Assembly: GCA_037176845.1 (NCBI GenBank) | Contig: JAYKXP010000028.1 | Span: 551,711-615,710 of the forward strand | Direction: 5' to 3' | Origin: Paramarasmius palmivorus | Taxonomy: Eukaryota; Basidiomycota; Agaricomycetes; Agaricales; Marasmiaceae | Length of the DNA: 64,000 bases | Shown: positions 1 to 13,423 of the stretch, in pieces | Numbering within the stretch: position 1 is the stretch's first letter | Layout: every line of letters begins with the position of its first letter | Notes under the pieces: generated by a model | What the model was told of the DNA's origin: nothing | What the model saw: only the letters and a program-made list of their open reading frames with translations | Database searches by the model: none | Made by a program: the position numbers and the translations under genes

Positions 1-3000
1 AAAATCAGGTACCCTCTTTAGCACTTGATCACTGTGCATATGACAAATGTCCTTGAAGGTGAAATTGAGCTATCGCCGACTATCCAGGAGGCGTTGGCAT
101 CTTCAAGAGGGATCTCCGCATTGTATAGTCATCAAGTTGCCGCTATACAGGCCCTTTCACGCGGCTTTCATGTAATCGTTTCGACGAGTACAGCTTCTGG
201 GAAAACGATCATTTACCAGGTGAATCGTGGCACGAAAGAAGGTTAAAATGCACTGATGGAAGAATGTAGGTTCCGCTGCTCAAGTTCTTAGAGGAGCACC
301 AAGGATCTACTGCCATCTTCGTTTATCCGACCAAGGTAAAATCCTTCCGAATGCTGGATAACGTTTTGCCCTGAACGGTGCCACGGTGCCAATGACAGGC
401 TCTTGCTCAAGATCAAAAGGCTTCCCTAGAGCAACTCCTAGGTGCATGTCCCGGGCTAGAACATATTCGAGTAAGTTGATTTGTCGGTAGGCTTGAGTCT
501 TCTTCAGGGATGTACATAGGTCGCAACTTACGATGGCGACACTCCCACTGAACTCCGCGCAGATATCAGAGAGAACTGTTCAGTCATTTTCACGAATTTC
601 GTGAGTACGTCTCCGTTCTTCTTTATGCTCAGGTGACGGAACACCGTCGCAAGGACATGATACATTTTGCGATACTGCCATACGAGGAAGGCTGGAGAAG
701 GTATTTATCCACAGTGTTTGCCGCCTCTGAATTGTGTCTCTCAACATTACGCAGATTTTTGAAAAATCTGAAGGTGAGCAACACCTACAGTAGTCCTGGC
801 GTTCGTGCTGCGACTAAGCCTTGTCAGCTCTTTGTTGTCGACGAGCTGCATTATTATTCTGGCGCGATGGGAAGGTATCGTCTTTTCTTCATCAGTCACG
901 TCAAGTGTACTCGTGCTCATCCTTCAAAGCCATATTGCCATGGTAATGAGGAGATTCCGCCGACTTTGTGCTGCTGTTGGAAGTAAGCACATACCACATT
1001 GGGGGTTACTTTTTGTTGACTATTGCCAAAAGACAAGCGTGCTAGATTCATTTCCTGCAGTGCTACCATCTCAAATCCAAAGAAACACATGGAGGTCATC
1101 TTTGGCTTACCGCTCGAACATATCGAAGTAGTAACCGAAGACGGTGCCCCGACGGGTTCAAAAGAATTCGTCATCTGGAGTCCGCCGTATGTCGACGAAA
1201 TGGACACAGGTTTGGGGAAAGCACAAACTATCAACGAGGCAACGGGTCTCATGCGTTTCCTCATGAAGCGAGGCATACGGGTAATCATGTTTTGCAAGGT
1301 AAAATGTGGAACTTCAAATTAAATTTCATGATACTTATTTGTATACCAAACCAGCACCGCAAAGTCTGCGAGCTAGTAACTATCTTCTGTTACTGTCACA
1401 TTATAACCAATAGTACTCATCAAATCCATTATAGGCGATGAAGACACTTCGAGCTGAAGTGAGCGCCGATGGGCGACTAGACATCCTGCAGCGAGTCTAC
1501 GCGTATCGTGGAGGTTCGTTTACACGTGCATTAAGTGATGGATCAACTTACGTTTTCTATGCCAGGTTATGGCCCTGAGGTAAATATGTTTAACCTTCCT
1601 CGCGGTCAATTTGCCAAAGCGAACATCGTTTAGGACCGCAGAAAAATTGAACGCGATGCATTCAATGGTCAACTACTAGGCATTATTGCTACAAATGCTC
1701 TTGAGCTTGGCGTGGATATTGGTACTCTTGATGCAGTCCTAATGCTAGGATTCCCTGTCACGCTTGCAAGCTTCGTAAGATGCTCTTATTCTTTCTACAC
1801 CTCCCAGATCTTACAACGTGTTGTCGCCAGAGACAACAAGCGGGCCGAGCAGGACGCCGACGTCGTGACGCACTTGTAGTGTTCATTGCGCAAAATTTGC
1901 CACTGGACCAGCACTACGTGCAGAATCCCAAAGAGTTGTGGGAGGGCCAAACCGAAAACCTGGTTGTTGACTTGGATAGCGAAGAAATTCTTGAATGTGA
2001 GATTTCGTGTTTCTGGCAAGGATACATATTCATGACAAAGTGTAGCACATCTTCAATGCGCTGCTAACGAGATGCCGATAGCACCTGCAGATACACAATA
2101 CTTTGGCCCCATGATGCTTGAAGTATGCAACAAAAAGCTTGTGAAGGACAAGGACGGATGGTACAATCTCACGCAGTATATCAAGATAGCAAAATACTCA
2201 CTATTAGCAGGTACCACACCAACCCTAAATGTTTGCCTTATCCCTCAAAGCTCGTCTCGATTCGTAAGTGACATTGATCTCTTTACTTCCTCAAGACTAT
2301 AAGCGGTCACAGGCGGAGCTATGGAAGACAAATATGTCTTAGTTGATATCGGCGGCCCGTCCAGAAATATTCTAGAAGAGATCGAAATTTCTAGAGCGTT
2401 GTTCGAAGTTTACGAAGGAGGCATTGTAAGTATTACTAACTTTCCGCCGCGTAACATCCTATTAATGGGATCTATAGTTCCTTCATCAAGGCAAGACTTA
2501 CATAGTCAGTAACTTGCAGAACATCCAGCGCGGTTGCTTACAGCTTACATAGGTCAAGGAGATCAAGCACGACACCAAACTTGTCGCTTTAGTGCAAACA
2601 GACGTCAATTGGACCACAAAGCCGAGGTTTGCCACCATAAAATCTATTAACACAAAGATCACTGATGTTGAATTAGAGATTTTACGTGAGATAACGTATG
2701 ACCCTGTTTTTTCCGCACCCTTCTGAAGATACTTAAGGGACGTGAATGCTCTTCAAACCTGCCGTATACGGGAAATTCGAGGATCCCCATATCGCGCATG
2801 TTACGGTCGTATGTGAATTTTTTGTCCATGCTTTCTTTGCCCTCACTGTTCCGTAGGTATAGAAGTGCGATGTCAAGTTTTTGGTGAGTCCTTTTGTCGG
2901 TACAGCCCGCGCGCGTTTGACCGCTTCATCAACTTGATCAAGGTTTCTTCAAGTTCCGGTACGCCTTATTCAGGTACCTCGCTAACACTTCTTATCTCAC

Positions 3001-3778
3001 TGGTCGGACCCTAGAAATGGACACATTTTGGATGTCGTTGATTTGGAGTCCGAACCATGGGAACGCAACACTACGGGTTTCTGGATCGATGTGCCAAATC
3101 ATGTTTTGCCATTACTTCGTGACAAACAAATCAAACCGGCGGCAGCAATACACTCAGCTTCGCACGCGCTCCTTAACCAGTTTGCTTTGGCGCAGGATGT
3201 GAGGACTGAATGCAAGGCGGAGGAAAAGGAGTATCTCAAGAAGGAGTCCCAAAGGAAGCGACCAGCCAGGTCATGGAGTTCAAGATTTGTTTGCAGTTCG
3301 CGGCTGATAGATGTTCAGGGTGATTGTGTATGACACTGTGGGACACACAAGCGTTGCCGCAAAGGCCTTTGATATCGGTGAGAAGGTCAGCTAGTATTCC
3401 CGTTGTATGGCTAATAGCTACTTTCATTTGCACAGTGAGTGACCTTCTGGAGAAAGCAACAGCAGCAGTCGAGAATTGTCTCTGTATCGATTCGATAGGT
3501 TGCAATAAGTGTACGTGGTCTTCATTTTAGTCCTGTGTGCCGCTATGAATTGAATACTTGTAGGCGTACTGAGCTCTAGCTGCAAAGAGTCGAATAAAGT
3601 TTATTCCAAACCTGGCGCACTTGCCGTCCTCAAGGGCATTCTGAATCGGCACATCGATCCAGATAGTATACCGTACGAGACCAATGAAAGGGCTATGAGA
3701 GGACACGATTCAATTGAGCATGCGTATCCTGTACACACAAGGGAACTTGTACCTATCGAGCCCGATAGCAGAGAATAA
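1..3778 (+). CDS. HRQ1: HRQ1-type ATP-dependent 3'-5' DNA helicase (5' partial)
   Basis: RecQ4-related superfamily 2 helicase that acts in DNA repair, including crosslink repair, in yeast. The reading frame enters from the left edge, so the usual N-terminal region is outside the window. Motifs in order: motif I STASGKT near 183-205; DEVH-like box VVDELH near 832-850; motif III SCSAT near 1058; ATNALELGVDIG near 1690-1725; motif VI QQAGRAGRR near 1838-1862. A C-terminal DUF1998-type region follows, with a cysteine cluster (C-x-C, GCNKC, then a further Cys) split by an intron around 3515-3565. About a dozen short introns are inferred, and exons join in frame wherever I checked. The stop lies 42 bp from the stop of the convergent SCYL2-like gene. 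An ATG at 40 is unlikely to be the true start, because family members extend well upstream of motif I. Confidence 0.88.
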
Positions 3779-3820
3779 ATCAAAAAATACGTATATTCAT
3801 ACAAGTATACAGTGGCAACA

Positions 3821-6800
3821 CTAAGACAGTGGATCAAAATCTCCCCAGTCATCCTTCGACGGTTTACTAGGTGTCATGTACCGTGTTTGAACATGAGATG
3901 GTGTAAGCATACCGCCCATCATTGGAGGTGTTGGTGTCGTCGGCAACATGGGAGAAGAAAATGTCGAAGAGGAGGTGGATTGCTGCGGTAGTAACATCCC
4001 TAAAGGCACGTTCGACGTGGTCGCTCCGAAAGTAGGTTGATTCAGATTCATTCGTGGTGGACCAGGTAGAGAAAAGGTGTTTGGTGATGGTGACACCATT
4101 GACGAAGTCCCCATTGTCGTTCCCGGGATTGAGAATGACGTGGAATCCGGGGATATTGATGTGGTTGCTGAAGAGCGTGGAGATAATGTTTGGTTGGGTT
4201 TGAAACCCACAGAGTTTGATGTGGAACGATTTGCATTTTGGGACACCGGCAGAGTAGGAGTCGTTGGGGCCGGGGACTAAGCAGAACAATTGAATATCCT
4301 CTTTATTCTCAGGACAATGAATGCTCACCTCGTTGAAGATACTTCCCCAGACATCATCGTCCCATGAGCTTCCTTTATTTGCTTCTCCGTTCGTTTGCCC
4401 GCTTCCCGTAGGGTGTAAGGCACTTCTCCCGACTAAACTCTCAAAATCGACATTTCCCGTGAACGTCGCGATGTTCGCAGCACCATCTGTTGGCATTGCA
4501 GACCGATCTTCCAGACGTTGTGAATCCCTCAGAAATTGGTTATGTTCTTTCTCGACTCTTTCGCCTAATTTCTTTATGACAGCCATGAATCGGTGAAATT
4601 GTTCGAGATTGAGTACTGGTATGTGTGAAGTTAAGTTTGCGTTCACAGGGACGAGAGAGACGTACAAGGTCCTATTGACATAGCCCACAGCTGGGGAAGC
4701 ACAAGTGTCGCAACAGCTTCTCTGTCTACTTTGAAACCCATCGCTTCTTGCACCGAAAGTGTAGCCATCTGACTTGCAAATTCAGTTTCTCGAGAGAATA
4801 GTTGTATAATGAACACTCGCCATAACCGCGGGCTCCTTTGTCCTGATCTTCGAAAGCAGAGGGACAAGCTTCTGTGTCAGACTTGACTATAGTCCGAGCA
4901 CCATCAGTCATAAACCAAGCATAGAGAGAATGTGAGCGTACCTGATCCAAGGTCTTTACCATAGCAAGGAAGGTTGACAGAGTCGCTACTTTGACGCTCA
5001 ATATACGAGTCCTCGTGAACACCAGCTGTCACAACGACCATTAGATACATACGACAAAATCTGGTGGCACCTACAGCAACTCTCGGGAATAGAACACCTT
5101 GAACTTCAGCGTAATCTATTGTTTCACAGAGATCAGGGACTATTTTGAGTGCCTTTTCTTGAACCTCATATGAAAATATTCAGTATGACTGTTGCGCCTT
5201 CATATTTGAAGCGAGACCTACCATGGCATGTTCAGACTCTAAAGCATTGTACACGAGAGGCAGGACATCTTGAGATGCAATGATCAGCGAAAAGTTCCAC
5301 CGGAATAACGCTAACCTGTACCAGTTTTGAAAACGACTTTGTCGGTTTTGGCTTGAAGCATTGGTAGATTATCGAGCAATGTGAGCATATTTGTCGGGGG
5401 TTCTTTAATGGCGAACAATGGCTTCAGACTGGGGAGTACCATCACTGCGAACTGAGAGGATGAGAGGGCGGTCGAAATGTTGAAAACATTGGGGAGGATG
5501 TATGGCAAGAGGTGTGTATCTTTCATCTGAATTACGGGGTTTATCAAACAGTAGCTGAACCTATGGGTAGGAATAACAAACCTCTTCCAAAAGCGTTGGT
5601 AAAATTTTTCGCGTCTTGAGGCCATCCGAAAACTTATCTAATACAGTTGCGAGCCCCTTCATGAATGACACTTTCTCTTCTCTTGTTTTTGTTGTAAAGT
5701 TAGAGCGATCCAAGAAGTTCAGCGTTGATATGGGAAGAGATGAGAAGAAAGAGAGCGTTGGTAGTGATGTAGGCGTTGGGCGCCCGGGTGGGTGCCGTGT
5801 TATGGTACTACGAAGTAGAGCTGATGTGGGGGGTGAGTCCGTCATAACGGCTGATATATCACGACAGACCTTGCAGATCCGGATCCAGACGCTCTAACCC
5901 TGCGGGAGTCTTTCCAGCACTATCCCGAAGCCCAGAGAGACTGCCGTGTGTTTTGAATGGCGGTGTTCCCTTGCTGTGCACTGTATATATCACACAACCA
6001 AGAGAGTACATATCTGAAGCGGTATTCAAAACCTCATCGAGGGCGTATTCGGGAGCTGTGTTACGAGCGTAAGTTTGTAACTTCACATATGGATGCCACA
6101 TACCCATGTAGTCAAACGACCTTTGAATATAGTTTGGGACCCTACCATCAAATGTAGGGAACTCCCAGCGCGTAGGGGATCCATTCGGTTGAAGGAGAGG
6201 TATTGTGAGCCCCAGACCTGCTATCTTCCAGTCTCCCTGGACATATACGTTTAGTAGAGCGGACAGCCTTGACGCAAGACGCACAGATTGATTGATTATG
6301 ATACTCTCAGGGCATAGGTTGGAGTGTATGAGTTGCGCTGAGGAATGAAGGAAAGAGAGCCCCTTGCAGACTTGGAGGATGCCTTTTTGAATCTGTGCGC
6401 GCCATGAACGACTTTGAATGTACTGGAGATAGATGTAATCGTGCACTTTACTCACTTCAACCTCATCTAGTTGCACAAGAGATGCCAATTTGCCTGATCC
6501 CGGTATTGCAAGTTCCAGTGAAGCGATGACAGGTTCCGTCGCAAAGACTAACTCTGTCCGAGTCTCTTCCAAAGGTTCGACCACCTCTGTGATTCCATGA
6601 GCGGCACATCATTGACCGTAGTTTCCTACTAGACGGACCTAAGATTGATGGATGTCGAAGTCTGCTCAGAGCCATTGCCTACAGTGACAAAATAAGCGTC
6701 CGTTCACCGTTAAGTGATAACTACACACCTCTGCTTTCAATACTTCTAACGTCCTCTCCTTCGCATTTGGACTCAACCTCTCCATATCAGACCCTCGTTT

Positions 6801-7040
6801 ATCGAAGTTCCATACTGAGACGCGTTTGTTCGTTACTTTATGGGTTGCGCTTTGCACCTTCCACAGCCCAATGACGAGACTAGGTGAAAAGGAAGTTCCA
6901 AAGGTGCTGGTACTGGCGCCAGGACTTTGGGGACCAGGTGTCGAAGATCTACTGACAGGATTGGATGAAGGATTCCCTCCGATGTTGTATGACTGAGAGA
7001 TAGCAGTGCGACCAAAAAATGAAGTTGCTGCTGCGAACAT
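3821..7040 (-). CDS. SCY1-like pseudokinase (SCYL2 family)
   Basis: Catalytically dead protein kinase fold followed by helical (HEAT-type) repeats. Family members bind clathrin/AP complexes and act in endosome-Golgi traffic. The start at 7040 opens with MFAAATSFFG and a Ser/Pro-rich segment, then a kinase-like N-lobe. The usual HRD is replaced by HSNLCPESIIIN, and DFG by a GLGL-like sequence, so key catalytic residues are missing. The APEY motif (TASDMYSLGC follows) near 6020-6060 keeps the C-lobe recognisable. The tail is rich in Ser/Thr/Pro/Gly, contains SSWDDDVWGSIFNE and ends WGDFDPLS. The acidic-tryptophan and DPL motifs fit adaptor/clathrin binding, which is inference. Many introns. It sits tail-to-tail with HRQ1. 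Confidence 0.87.
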
Positions 7041-7359
7041 GATGTGTAAATCCCAACCTGGGATGGGCGCCAAATGAATCGGAGAAAAACTAAGTATGCA
7101 GCTCTCATATGCATATGATACATCTACATGTGCCTGATACACTACGGTACTGTGCCCTGGATACCACGACATACGCTTGCACATATCACCGTCAAGTGTA
7201 CATTGAAAACTTTAGCCCAATTGGCCCATCCGTCAACGTATCCATCATAAAATTAACAGCCTGTCAAGGTCAGCACATTCAAAAAGGAGAGATAGCAAAC
7301 AGATTTATGCACATGGCCGGTAATGCAGTCAGTCAAGCGTACGAAAGAACTTAGCCATC
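7041..7359. other. Intergenic, upstream of SCYL2-like gene
   Basis: This 319-bp gap lies between the stop of the acidic-protein gene and the SCYL2-like start. It probably holds the SCYL2 promoter. I see no additional gene, and the ORFs here are short and lack family features. Confidence 0.5.
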
Positions 7360-9862
7360 TTACTCCACGCGAGTCCGCTTTGAGCCTAGGAGTACAATGG
7401 TTAGCAATAGTGAGACCGAATATTGGCTGGAATCTTACCTGGAGAACCATCTACTGATTGTCGCTCCTCGTGGATAACCTCAGGATCAACATCGTCAAAG
7501 GATCTTTTCGAGCTTCTGCTGGTGTTTGAAAGGGCTTTTGGAATCATTTCAGGGGCCTTCTCGTCAACATCATCGTCCGGGTCGCCAAATTCGTCATCCT
7601 CCTCAAAGGTATCTTCCCAATCATCAGGATATTGAAGTGACGAGTCGCCATCTTCAGAGATCTGTTCGGGCTCTAAGTAGACATCATCAGTCACCGGTAC
7701 GTCAGTCATTACAACTTGAAACTTACCGTTTACAACCGCATATCCATCTGTTTCTGCAAGTGAGTGGGCATCTTCAGCTTCCACGTCATCAGGCAAAGCA
7801 TGATCTGTAGACAAGACTCAGCAAACGAAGGAAATGAGCTTTAGTCAACTAACCTATACCCTTGGCATCAAGCACGTTGTCTTCCTGATGCTCGGGCGCA
7901 TCTCCATCGATTACCGAATGCTCTTCTGCTGCAACAACTTATCAGAACTTTACCACCAAAACAATAGGAAACAAGCTCACTGTTACCATCTCCCTCATCA
8001 TCGTTGGGCTGATCGTCAGTAAAATTGTTTGCCACTTTTTCTTCTTGCGATGCCGATTGCACTTCTACATTTGCATAGGAGGTAGTGTCACTATCGTGTT
8101 CCTCCTCATCTTCATCTGCAGCTTCCAATTGCACGCCGTTCTCCTCGGTGGTCTCCTGAGTAAGATGTTTTTCGGCCTCACTTTCGTTATCTTGTACAGC
8201 TTCGGGAACTTCCTGTCGCTCATTTGGTTGCTGAACAGCTTCGGCCTCGGCTTCGTCGTCATGCGTTGTCTGGTCTTCATGCTCCGTAGCTTCTAGATGC
8301 GTTAGTTCATTTGACGGTTCAGCCTCTCCTATCTCAGGTTGTTGCACAGTTGATTGGTCTTCGTAGAAGTCTTGCTGGGTATCTGATGGAGAAGCTTCAT
8401 TGACACCTGAAATCAAATTCAAAAAAAACGGCCTGACCTTCCGGGTGGCCGAGTTCCTCGTATTGCTCGTCGGCCATATTGAGGCGTAGAATTTGATCCT
8501 GGAGCAATCGATATCGCACAATGAAACGAGGCATCACAGACTGCAACCGCAATCGAAGAGGACCTGTGATATCTGATCCGTCATGTAGCAAATGGAGGTC
8601 GTGCAAACTCGTTTCACGAGAAAAAATGTTATCCTAAAAGTGTGTTAGTCTCAATTTACATCTCAAGAGTAAAAGACGAACCTCTGATATCACAAGCTGC
8701 AGATCATAGGCCTCCAGTAGAAGCTCCGTTTGCGACAAGTCATATAAATTAGCGATATACTCATCCTGACGCAGTGCATCGAATAGCACTGAAAGCGGTT
8801 CGTAGTAGAGCGTAGGGCGATTTCCAAGAAGTATCATGTGCGATTGAGCTGTCACAGCGGCAGCAGATGTCTCCGGGTGGTTGGGCTGATTGAAGATGCA
8901 GACGTCTGGCTCGTCCACGTTTGCCAATGAAAGAAGAACCCCAGGAGGTGGTTCAATGAAAACGCCCTCCGAGATTTCATGAGGATCATTGGTAGAATTG
9001 GAGACCTCTTCGTGACCGGCTTCCCCAGGTTGGCCGTCGAGATGGCTGCCAGAATCAACGTTTTCAGCAGTCTGAGATGGAACCTCATCAAGATCGCCAT
9101 CAACTCCATGTGTAGGCTCCTGTGCTTCCCCTTCGGTAATATCCAGGGGGGCTTGCGACTGAGGCACGTCTTCGGCACCAGTAAACGGTGTCGTGAGCTG
9201 AGCTTCCTGCTGAAGGTTTGCAGGTTCACCTGAACTGTCTATAATATTTTGTGCAGGTAGATCTAGAGCCCTAGCCTCACTAGTCGCTTCCACAGATTCT
9301 GGAGTAGAATCAGCAGCTTCAACCACGGCTAGTTCCTCCGCATTCGTGGATGTGCTGGAGTTCTGTGATAAAGACCGTTCGACTATAGATGCCTTGGGAG
9401 GCTGCGATGCTGGGGTAGCTTCTGCCGTCTCGAGATGAGTCGTTTCAGCTGTCGGGACCGTGCTGGGTAAACCAGATGTATCCGTTGACGACAGCTCTGT
9501 GAATGAGAGCTGCGCCGAAACTGCCTCGTGGGTATGATTCTCAATCTGGGTGAATGAGGATGGAACAGCTGGGTCCGTATGAGGCGCTATAGTAGCATCC
9601 GTAATGGGTCCACAACAGGATAGTCCGCTCCTTCATCAACCATTTCATATTCTGGATTTTGCAAGACTTCTGCGTAATTCTCCATCTCGATTTCAACGTC
9701 TTCGTATTCTGTATGACTCTGGGATTTGGTGTCTTCGAGCTGATCGTCCTCCATGGCCTCTTCGTCGTGAAACCATGGTTCATGAGATGGGTGCATTTGA
9801 ACATCCACGTCGTTTTGGTAGTCAAGCATCTGGGCGTCGTAGGCTTCCATGACCGTTGTCAT
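7360..9862 (-). CDS. Acidic low-complexity fungal protein, function unknown
   Basis: I do not recognise a named family. The likely start at 9862 gives MTTVMEAYDAQMLDYQ, followed by long stretches rich in Asp, Glu, Gln and Ser. A better-structured middle part at about 8400-8830 reads PTLYYEPLSVLFDALR ... DLQLVISE ... HDLHLLHDGSDITGPLRLRL. It looks like a globular domain of two helices plus a beta element. The C-terminus is Ser/Arg-rich (SKRSFDDVDPEV) and, after a final intron at about 7387-7440, ends in the basic SKRTRVE. The bipartite basic tail and acidic body suggest a nuclear protein (inference). An upstream open stretch to 9928 lacks an ATG and is probably 5'UTR. The start lies 112 bp from the divergent small membrane-protein gene, so the two may share a promoter. 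Confidence 0.7.
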
Positions 9863-9974
9863 TGCGGTCGACGCTTTGCCAAATGTCGTGGGTTGGAAGG
9901 AAAATCTGTCACGGTCACGCAACGTCACGCTCTTGATTTTGTGATTCGAACCCGTGACTCACCTAGTCATCCAT

Positions 9975-10640
9975 ATGGAACAACCTCGACAAGTTCACAA
10001 CCAGGACGCTGAATATCTTGCGAGGAAGGCTTCTAATGCAGGATACCGTACTCTTTCTCTAATCACACCGCCAATATACACAGCATATATACTCGTTCGG
10101 CGAGGCAGAAGCGCATTTTCTATCAATGGACTTCTTCGTTCGACTTGGATTGGTGGTGTTGGAGGTGCGTGAAGGGCAGTCCTATTCGTCCAAAACCCTC
10201 TAATTCGTCCTGTATTAGGTGCTATTGGAGGGGCAGGAATCGGATATGCTCGGTATAGATATACAAACCCGGAGGCGGTCAGAGCACAACGCCTCAAAGT
10301 TACCTATGATGTATATACCTTCTGTGTTCGTTTGGCTGCGGATACATGCTTACCATGTTCCCAAGACCGCCCGCATAAGAGCAGAGGACCATGCAACAAT
10401 TGGGGGGATCTTGTTCAGCGTCATAACGCCTGCGCTATTATGGAAACGGGCCAAGATAGTGAACCGTGAGTCTAAGTACACGTTTATTGAAATATGTTTT
10501 CGCAACCAACGCTTTGTTTAGTTATCCTTGGCGGGGCAGGTATAGGAAGCGGAGTTGGCTCTTTGACTCATTGGATTCGTACAATATCGGGCGATCCTCC
10601 ACCAAGGATTCCAACTACGGATACCGCTTCACTACATTGA
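9975..10640 (+). CDS. Small glycine-rich membrane protein, function unknown
   Basis: Four exons give a protein of about 145 residues. The start at 9975 reads MEQPRQVHNQDAEYLARKAS. Exon 1 ends in a hydrophobic helix (LITPPIYTAYILV) and GGVGGA; exon 2 has AIGGAGIGYARYRY; exon 3 carries RAEDHATIGGILFSVITPAL; exon 4 has LILGGAGIGSGVGSL and stops at 10638-10640. Three introns of about 54-59 bp (10151-10218, about 10313-10370 and about 10467-10521) join in frame. The repeated GGAGIG segments resemble glycine-zipper transmembrane helices, as in small mitochondrial membrane proteins, but I cannot name the family. The gene is convergent with the metallophosphoesterase, with a 46-bp gap. Confidence 0.72.
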
Positions 10641-10686
10641 TCTTACAGACTGTGTCAAAGTACATTGTTCCAAAATACAAGAGAAT

Positions 10687-13253
10687 TTATTCTCTACCTT
10701 CATTCTTCAGTCTTCCATCAACAACAGGTTCAACTACCAACAAATCATCCTCTGCCGATGTGTTGACCTCCTTGTTTGATCTTCTCCCTAAGCGCACTTC
10801 CTTGCCATCAAAGGCGTCAACTGCACTCATATGCTCAGTTGTGCTGACCTGAAGCTGCTCTCGGTAATGAGCACGAGAACGTGCCCAACGCAAGGCAACA
10901 CTTGCAGCGTGTTTCCACAGCTGCGTGGCTCCTGAAGCGTGGTGTTGGTTCTCTCGTTCTTTTCTAGCTCGCTCACGATGAATAGCAGTTTTCGTCGTTT
11001 CTTGCAAGCGATCAGTCGAAGACTGATCAACCAGACGGGACATTCGGTTCACAAATTGAGAACCTATAGAAGATACCATAGTCAGCCTTTGAACCACCTG
11101 AACTCAATGTACTGACCTAGAAGGTACTTGCGCACAATAGTGCTCATTGGTTGACCGCTCTCGTCATCCACCAAGTATTTTTGATCCTTCAATGCGACAT
11201 AGCCATCGTGTCCCTCTGCCATGTATTCTCGTGTCACAATTCTGTACTTTCTGCTAGAAACAGAGCGCGGAATGGGTTCTCCATCCACGATACGAGGTGT
11301 CGAATGCCCACTATCGCTCCCGTGGATACTATCCTCCATTTCTTTAGTGAGCCAAATTCCAAGGACCCTTTGGCCCTTTTCTCGTCGCGAGTCCCATGAT
11401 ACGCGCATGCCGGAAACTACAGGGAAGCGCCTGACCATTTTAATTTGATGGTGAGAAACGATATTGACAATAAAATGAACATACCCCTCTTGAGCTGGCC
11501 ATGTTTCCAAACCAGCTTCAAGCGCATCCCAGATGGTAGCACCGTCAACCTCGATGACTACTAACGGATCATCAAATGGTAAAATCTCTAGGATATCGCC
11601 CAACGTTATATTGCCTACGATAACAAGTGTCAAAAAGGCTTTTGGTTTGTGACGATGGCTGACTTTACCTGGTCCATACTGAGAATCACCTCGAAGGGTG
11701 CCCGCACAGATCAGCACACCATCTGAGCCACCACAACCCTTCATACAAAGTGCGTCATCATAAGCATGTCGGATGATATCCGCGAACCAATTGGCAGCAG
11801 CCGACTCTTCGACCCGAATGAAGCGCGAGCGAAGGTCAAGCTGAACCTTGGATTTACAAACGGGAGCTTTGAGCGATGCCGATACAGAGGATAACAAATC
11901 TTCCAGCAAACTGCTGAGTTTGTTTGAAGACGGTGACCCTGGCTTGGTAGTGTGACGACGTCCTATACACAGGCTCAGTACTAAGTAGGCGTTAAATCCC
12001 TTTGCACACAAGATTTCCTGACCTCTGGCCGCCTTAATGATCTTTTTTCGAATGCTTCCTTCGGGTGTAGATTCTACTTCTAAATTTAATTCGGATAGGT
12101 CGCGGAAATCCATGCCACTCTTGACTACGAGAAGGTCGCCCTTGTCACCTTCAGACCCCAGGGGAGGTTCAGATGCGTCATGATCGTCCCATGAATCAAT
12201 GCCCTTGAGGAGGTTAGTCTTGGCGCACGAACTAGTAGGGAATTCAGGTACCTTGGATACATAATACATGTGGTCATGACCCCCAAGCAGAATGTCGACA
12301 CCATGCGTGTTCGCAAAGTTCACATCTTGAGCTGAAGGGGACAAAGCCAGCAGGTCTTTTGCCAACACTAAATCATTAGGAAGCCTGAAGACAGCATACT
12401 GGGTTGAGGTTTCTCCACAGGAAGTACCGAAGACTGACCTGCAATGAGTCAAGGCGATGATGATATCGCATCCGTATTCTTCGCGTAGAACCTTTGAAAG
12501 TCTCATCCCAGTCTCCTTCATTTCCAAGTATTGAAATGTAGGAGGCCATGAAGAGACTGTTGCTATCCATTCTCTGGTCGAATCAAATTATGGTTCTTGA
12601 ACAACATTATGTAAATGAACCGCACTAGCCTTTCAACTAAACCAATAACCCCAACTTTGAGCCCAGCCCGTTCCAGCACTTGGAACTCATGCAAATATTC
12701 TGGAACTGTGGAAGTAGTAGTATCGACAATGTTGCTTAGAACCCAGGGGAATTGAGTGTCCTGAACAAGTTTCGAAAGATGCGGGTAGCCTGACCGATCG
12801 GCAAAGATCAACACCATGTAAGCGGGAAGCAAAATTTAGCACTCTACCAAAGTCAAAGTCATGGTTTCCTGTAATTACCGAGTGTGAATAAGAGTCACGA
12901 GTGGTACAACTTGAACTCACCCGTCAGTGAGACGTCTGGAGAGAGGTGGTTGATGACCGGAACCTGTTCAGCGTAAGATTTTCAATAAAATTTCGTAGAG
13001 TGAACAGCTATCGCACCATATGGGAGCCTCGAGTGACGCTACTCTCAACAGACGGACTGAAGAGGTCCCCAGAAAACAGCGTGAGGCCGTCCATCTTCCC
13101 ATCATCGCGCTTAGACCAGGATTCCCTAATGTCATCCAGAAGAGTGCTAAATTGAGTGACATCGATGGTTTCCGAGGATTTTGAAGACAGTTTCTGCTTT
13201 CCGACGCGGTAGACATCGTTAAAGTGCAGGATTTTCAAGGACTGGGCTGCCAT
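10687..13253 (-). CDS. 5'-nucleotidase / UshA-like metallophosphoesterase
   Basis: Calcineurin-like two-metal phosphoesterase followed by a 5'-nucleotidase C-terminal domain. The start at 13253 gives MAAQSLKILHFNDVYR. Metal-ligand motifs appear in order: HFNDVYR, SGDLFSPS, TGNHDFDFG, LTHCR and GGHDHMYY near 12270-12300. The C-terminal domain includes a GNITLGDILEILPFDDPLVV-type sequence near 11560-11610. The last exon (10687 to about 11064) is basic and rich in Arg/Gln, an extension beyond the enzyme domains. There is no signal peptide, so a cytosolic enzyme is more likely than the secreted or GPI-anchored form. Several introns. It is divergent from SPT16, with 170 bp between starts. Confidence 0.85.
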
Positions 13254-13423
13254 TGTGGTTGTAGGAGGGACGCGAATTTCGATCTCGCTTGCCCCGAGGA
13301 CATTACGGCTGTGAGAAATATAGTCTAAACGAGGCCAGAATTTCAACTCCGACGGCACCCAGGCGCGGCTCACCTAAGGAGACCTTGAAGACGCGTTTTG
13401 ATTCTTAACCACCACCATCCTCA

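Noticed and set aside
9915..9965. GGGTTCGAATCAC on the minus strand, resembling a tRNA T-arm
   Set aside because: The flanking sequence does not form an acceptor stem or anticodon arm, and the site lies in a divergent promoter between two genes.
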